Position numbers and translations under genes: made by a program. A model generated the notes under the pieces. The model did no database searches and was not told the origin of the DNA. It worked only from the letters and a program-made list of their open reading frames with translations. Shown piece after piece: positions 38,945-41,627 of a stretch of 41,627 nt of DNA; the first letter of the stretch is position 1, and each line of letters opens with the position of its first letter. Origin of the DNA: Prevotella sp. UBA2742 (lineage in GTDB: Bacteria > Bacteroidota > Bacteroidia > Bacteroidales > Bacteroidaceae); the NCBI GenBank assembly GCA_002353485.1, contig DEJS01000019.1, positions 131,686-173,312 of the forward strand. The letters are read 5' to 3'.

Positions 38945-40354
38945 TTATTTGAGTTTTATAATGTCGCTCCAACGGGTCGTTGGATTCTTGCTCTTGAAGT
39001 CGTGCTTGATGGCATTGGCGAAGACATCGGCTTTGACCTTCGGTCGAGCCTGCTCACGCTCGGAAGAGCTCGAGCAAGCTCGGCTCTTCTCTCGCTCAAT
39101 CGCAGCCTTGCCCTTACCGTTTTTTCGTGTGTATTGCTGGGCACCGATAACGATGGTTTCTGAGCCGTGCATGCGGTTGATGCGGTCTATCACTTCATCG
39201 AGACGGCGCATCTTCTGAATCTGCTCGGCATTCACGTCGAAGAGGTCTTGCTGGATGGGCGAGTCGGGGCCGATGCCCATGACGATGACTCCGGCTTTCT
39301 TATACTGATAGCCCTGACGGAATATCCGTTGCAAGACATCACAGGCGGCTCCAACGATGGGGATGGTGCTGCTGGTAGGGGTGACGAGTCGGGTCTCTTG
39401 GAAGTTCCAGTATTGGGCCAGGTCTTCACGAAAGGCATTGGTGTTGACGAATACGCCAACGGTGGTGGCAACTGTCTTCTGAGTTCTCAATTTCTCTGCA
39501 CAGCGGGCGGCATAGTTCGAGACTTGTGTACGCAGGGTCTCGTAGTCAGAAATCATCCCATTGAACGAGCGGCTGGTGCAGATGGATTTCTTCTTAGCAA
39601 GTTCTTGCGTCCCGTTGGTAGCAAGCGAGCAGAGCTCGAGCGCCTCATTCGGCACGGCATCCTCACCATTCAGTTCCTTCCAGGTACGGACGATGTTGAT
39701 GTTATTAAAAGTCTGGCGAACCCAATCCTGATGATGCTGGGCAAAGTCGAGGGCAGTCTTGCAACCGAGTGACTGGAGTTTGGCAGCATAGCGTCTGCCA
39801 ATGCCCCAAACATCCTCTATCGGACACCATTCGAGTGCCTTTTCTCGCTTGTAGTCCGTATCGATCATGCAGCAATGCTTATACACCTCGAACTTCTTGG
39901 CGAGCTTCGAGGCTATTTTAGCCAGCGTCTTGTTGGGAGCCAGTCCGATGCTGATGGGCATACCCACCTCGCGTTTCACTCGACGATGCAACCGTTCGCC
40001 CCATTGCTGCAGCTTATCGAGTTCTATGCCGTCGAGGTACATAAAACACTCGTCTATCGAATAGCGGAAATAGGCAGGCGTCTCTTTGCTGATGATGCTG
40101 ATCACACGGCTTGTCAATTCGCCGTACAGTTCGTAGTTGGAGGAAAAAACGGCTATCTTCTGGTTGGGGAACTGCTGGGCAAGTTGGAAATAAGGCGTAC
40201 CTTCCTTGATACCCATCGCTTTGGCTTCATTGGAACGAGCCACCACGCAACCGTCATTATTCGACAGCACAACGATTGGCTTCCCCTCCAAGTCAGGACG
40301 GAAAACTTTCTCGCAGGAGCAGTAGCAGTTGTCCAAATCGGCTATCCCATACAT
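38945..40354 (-). CDS. umuC: Y-family DNA polymerase UmuC (Pol V catalytic subunit)
   Basis: From ATG 40354 the protein has 469 residues. MYGIADLDNCYCSCEKVF is the usual start with the first catalytic Asp; YSIDECFMYLDG carries the Asp-Glu pair; MPISIGLAPNKTLAKIASKLA is the fingers/palm motif; CPIEDVWGIGRRYAAKL is the HhH. E. coli UmuC has 422 residues; part of the excess is an insert AIEREKSR...SEREQARP encoded by a dispersed repeat (39035-39105). The frame is open upstream to a GTG at 40408, adding a peptide from the 61-base repeat. It follows umuD in an SOS-type operon for translesion synthesis. Confidence 0.9.
   Translation of the reverse strand: MYGIADLDNCYCSCEKVFRPDLEGKPIVVLSNNDGCVVARSNEAKAMGIKEGTPYFQLAQQFPNQKIAVFSSNYELYGELTSRVISIISKETPAYFRYSIDECFMYLDGIELDKLQQWGERLHRRVKREVGMPISIGLAPNKTLAKIASKLAKKFEVYKHCCMIDTDYKREKALEWCPIEDVWGIGRRYAAKLQSLGCKTALDFAQHHQDWVRQTFNNINIVRTWKELNGEDAVPNEALELCSLATNGTQELAKKKSICTSRSFNGMISDYETLRTQVSNYAARCAEKLRTQKTVATTVGVFVNTNAFREDLAQYWNFQETRLVTPTSSTIPIVGAACDVLQRIFRQGYQYKKAGVIVMGIGPDSPIQQDLFDVNAEQIQKMRRLDEVIDRINRMHGSETIVIGAQQYTRKNGKGKAAIEREKSRACSSSSEREQARPKVKADVFANAIKHDFKSKNPTTRWSDIIKLK
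39035..39105. repeat. Dispersed coding repeat, umuC copy
   Basis: 71 bases whose minus strand matches 36013-36080 (in the DUF5675 gene), including 20 identical bases at 39086-39105. It is in frame and inserts about 24 residues between the UmuC palm/little-finger part and its C-terminus. Confidence 0.88.
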
Positions 40355-40355
40355 A

Positions 40356-40416
40356 GCGGTAGCATTGCGTGCCACACTTTGCACCTTTAGGTCAAAGAAA
40401 TTATTCACTTTTCACT
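40356..40416. repeat. 61-base dispersed repeat, copy 2, between umuD and umuC
   Basis: Identical to 29988-30048. Its coding-strand end directly precedes the umuC ATG at 40354, and it is itself preceded by GTGAAAA heptamers (40406-40431) that start at the umuD stop codon. Confidence 0.9.
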
Positions 40417-40429
40417 CTTCACTTTTCAC

Positions 40430-40867
40430 TTAGAACGTTTCAAACGTTCGTATCAAGTGGATGACTACGCCCCACACTTGAAAGTCATCGCCAGCCTCTA
40501 TCTTGAACACGGGATAGTCCGGATTGGCAGGTCGCAGTTCAATATACCCCTCGCTCTTATGCGTCAGGTCGAGGTACTTGATGGTAAACTCACCGTTCCA
40601 GAAGGCCACGACGATAGAGCCGTTATGCGGTTCCACCGCACGGTCAATGATGACCCTGTCACCATCGAAGATGCCAGCATCCTTCATCGAGTCACCCTCG
40701 ATGTCGCCATAGAACGAGGCTTCAGGATGCCGGATATAATCACGGTTGAAGTCCAGCGTCTCGTGAATATAGTCCTCGGCAGGTGAAGGAAAACCCGCCT
40801 TCACCCCTGCATGTTGCAGTTCCAGTTTGGTGTCAAACACACCGCGTATGATTTTGATATTGCCCAT
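40430..40867 (-). CDS. umuD: UmuD-like S24 peptidase (Pol V regulatory subunit)
   Basis: A 145-residue protein. Cleavage site AGFPSPAEDY (Ala24-Gly25), GDSM with Ser60, and FTIKYL with Lys97 match the Cys24-Gly25, Ser60 and Lys97 of E. coli UmuD, even in numbering. RecA-stimulated self-cleavage would give UmuD', which combines with UmuC. It starts at 40867 with CACGA ahead. Its promoter lies 42 bases upstream. The S24 part of the large R-M protein shares all its motifs. Regulation by an SOS-type repressor is likely but no LexA box was identified. Confidence 0.93.
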   Translation of the reverse strand: MGNIKIIRGVFDTKLELQHAGVKAGFPSPAEDYIHETLDFNRDYIRHPEASFYGDIEGDSMKDAGIFDGDRVIIDRAVEPHNGSIVVAFWNGEFTIKYLDLTHKSEGYIELRPANPDYPVFKIEAGDDFQVWGVVIHLIRTFETF

Positions 40868-40908
40868 TCGTGCTCCCGTTTATTCATAAATCATCCTAAA
40901 TTCAGGCA

Positions 40909-40940
40909 CAAAGTTAGTGCAAACCGAATGAAATACCAAA
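40909..40940 (-). promoter_or_regulatory. Promoter of umuD-umuC
   Basis: On the minus strand TTTG (40940-40937), 20 bases, TAACTTTG (40916-40909), an exact -7 box. AT-rich GTTAAAGTTACGG-type words near 40984-40996 could be regulatory, but no clear palindrome was seen. Confidence 0.78.
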
Positions 40941-41025
40941 TTAATTTGAGTATTTCTGAGGTGCAGCCTAACTTCAACAAAAGTTAAAGTTACGGTTTTA
41001 TCTCCGATATTTATCAGAAATGACT

Positions 41026-41033
41026 AATTTTGC
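41026..41033 (+). promoter_or_regulatory. -7 box of the GNAT gene
   Basis: TAATTTTG matches the consensus, 41 bases before the ATG. No TTTG is visible 19-20 bases upstream. Confidence 0.5.
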
Positions 41034-41074
41034 AACAAAGTTTAATAATAAGGCAGATAAATCGGAATTTAGGA

Positions 41075-41617
41075 ATGGATATAGTGACAGAAAGACTGAT
41101 ATTAAGAGCTTGGCGTGAAGAGGATGCTGAGGATTTATATGGCTATGCGAAATCTCCACAGGTCGGTCCGATTGCTGGATGGCCAGTGCATACAAGCGTA
41201 GAGAACAGCAGGGAGATTATCAATACAATTCTTTCAGCACCAGAAACCTATGCTGTGGTCTTAAAATCTACAGGCAAGCCTGTCGGCAGCATTGGATTGA
41301 TGGTTGGAAAGAAAAGCAATATTGGCCTCCCCGACGATGAGTGCGAGATTGGTTATTGGATTGGCGTTCCGTATTGGGGGCAGGGGCTGATACCAGAAGC
41401 AGTCAGGGAATTGCAGCGGCATGCCTTCAATGCTTTGGGGATGCAGAAGATGTGGTGCGGTTATTTTGATGGTAACATTAAGTCAAAGCGCGTACAAGAG
41501 AAGTGTGGCTTTAAGTATCAGATGACAAAAGAAAACGTTCCTTCTCAATTGCCGGGTGAGCTGCGGACAGAGCATATCACTTGCATCACGAAAAAGGAAT
41601 GGGAGAGTAGCATATAA
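41075..41617 (+). CDS. GNAT family N-acetyltransferase (RimJ/RimL type)
   Basis: A 180-residue enzyme from ATG 41075, with AGGA just ahead. MDIVTERLILRAWREEDAED is the typical RimJ/RimL start; PVGSIGLMVG, CEIGYWIGVPYWGQGLIPEA and KMWCGYFDGNIKSKRVQEKCGF supply motifs C, A and B of the acetyl-CoA fold (the Q/RxxGxG/A loop is seen as WGQGLIPEA). It acetylates an amine, possibly a protein N-terminus or small molecule. An in-frame earlier Met at 41030 lies in the promoter region and is not preferred. Confidence 0.9.
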   Translation: MDIVTERLILRAWREEDAEDLYGYAKSPQVGPIAGWPVHTSVENSREIINTILSAPETYAVVLKSTGKPVGSIGLMVGKKSNIGLPDDECEIGYWIGVPYWGQGLIPEAVRELQRHAFNALGMQKMWCGYFDGNIKSKRVQEKCGFKYQMTKENVPSQLPGELRTEHITCITKKEWESSI

Positions 41618-41627
41618 ATTCCAATTT

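Overview
The window reads as chromosomal DNA of a Bacteroidales bacterium, most likely a Prevotella-type gut or rumen species. The evidence is the repeated use of the Bacteroidetes promoter form (TTTG, 19-20 bases, TAnnTTTG), a GH97 glycosidase, the DUF6452/DUF6048 pair, a BT4734-type primase, a smalltalk microprotein beside an HU-like protein, and a UmuD/UmuC pair. No rRNA, CRISPR array, transposase or integrase was found.

Positions 1-18600 are GC-moderate backbone. On the plus strand lie the end of GAPDH, luxS-miaA-lipid kinase (overlapping genes), and a three-gene glycogen/alpha-glucan operon (debranching enzyme, glycosyltransferase, GH57). On the minus strand lies a long tightly packed run: DUF4199, GT2 glycosyltransferase, DUF6452 lipoprotein, DUF6048, ApbE, Crp/Fnr regulator, AzlC, AzlD. 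The 4.5S SRP RNA and tRNA-Thr(UGU) follow, then GH97 and mutS2 on the minus strand, then tRNA-Ser(UGA).

Positions 18600-29760, directly downstream of tRNA-Ser, are an AT-rich accessory island with nearly all genes on the minus strand. It looks like stacked defence modules: a Schlafen-AlbA/ATPase protein coupled to a small unknown protein; a two-gene DUF262 + HEPN module with abutting stop and start codons; a truncated AlbA_2 gene of backbone-like composition; and a three-gene operon of a GIY-YIG nuclease, a 1491-residue single-chain restriction-modification protein and a DUF3800 protein. The large protein carries, in order, a PD-(D/E)xK nuclease, an N6-adenine methylase, two HsdS-like recognition domains, and a C-terminal LexA/UmuD-type S24 domain with an apparent Cys-Gly self-cleavage site and Ser/Lys dyad. 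This is the strongest candidate for an undescribed system: a restriction enzyme that might respond to the SOS signal.

Positions 29760-36260 hold a recurrent Bacteroidetes cassette: smalltalk and HU on the minus strand, then on the plus strand an unknown 378-residue protein, a 115-residue protein, a primase/helicase-like protein and a DUF5675 protein. The divergent centre (31086-31260) is dense in CTGTTC/GAACAG hexamers around a perfect AT palindrome and resembles an origin or operator region.

Positions 36260-41627 hold an HxlR regulator divergent from a lipoprotein, a PNPOx-like flavoprotein and a SnoaL-like protein; then a minus-strand umuD-umuC-small ORF operon; then a GNAT acetyltransferase. 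Dispersed repeats link the regions: a 61-base block with GTGAAAA heptamers behind both smalltalk and umuD, and a roughly 70-base in-frame element shared by UmuC and the DUF5675 protein.
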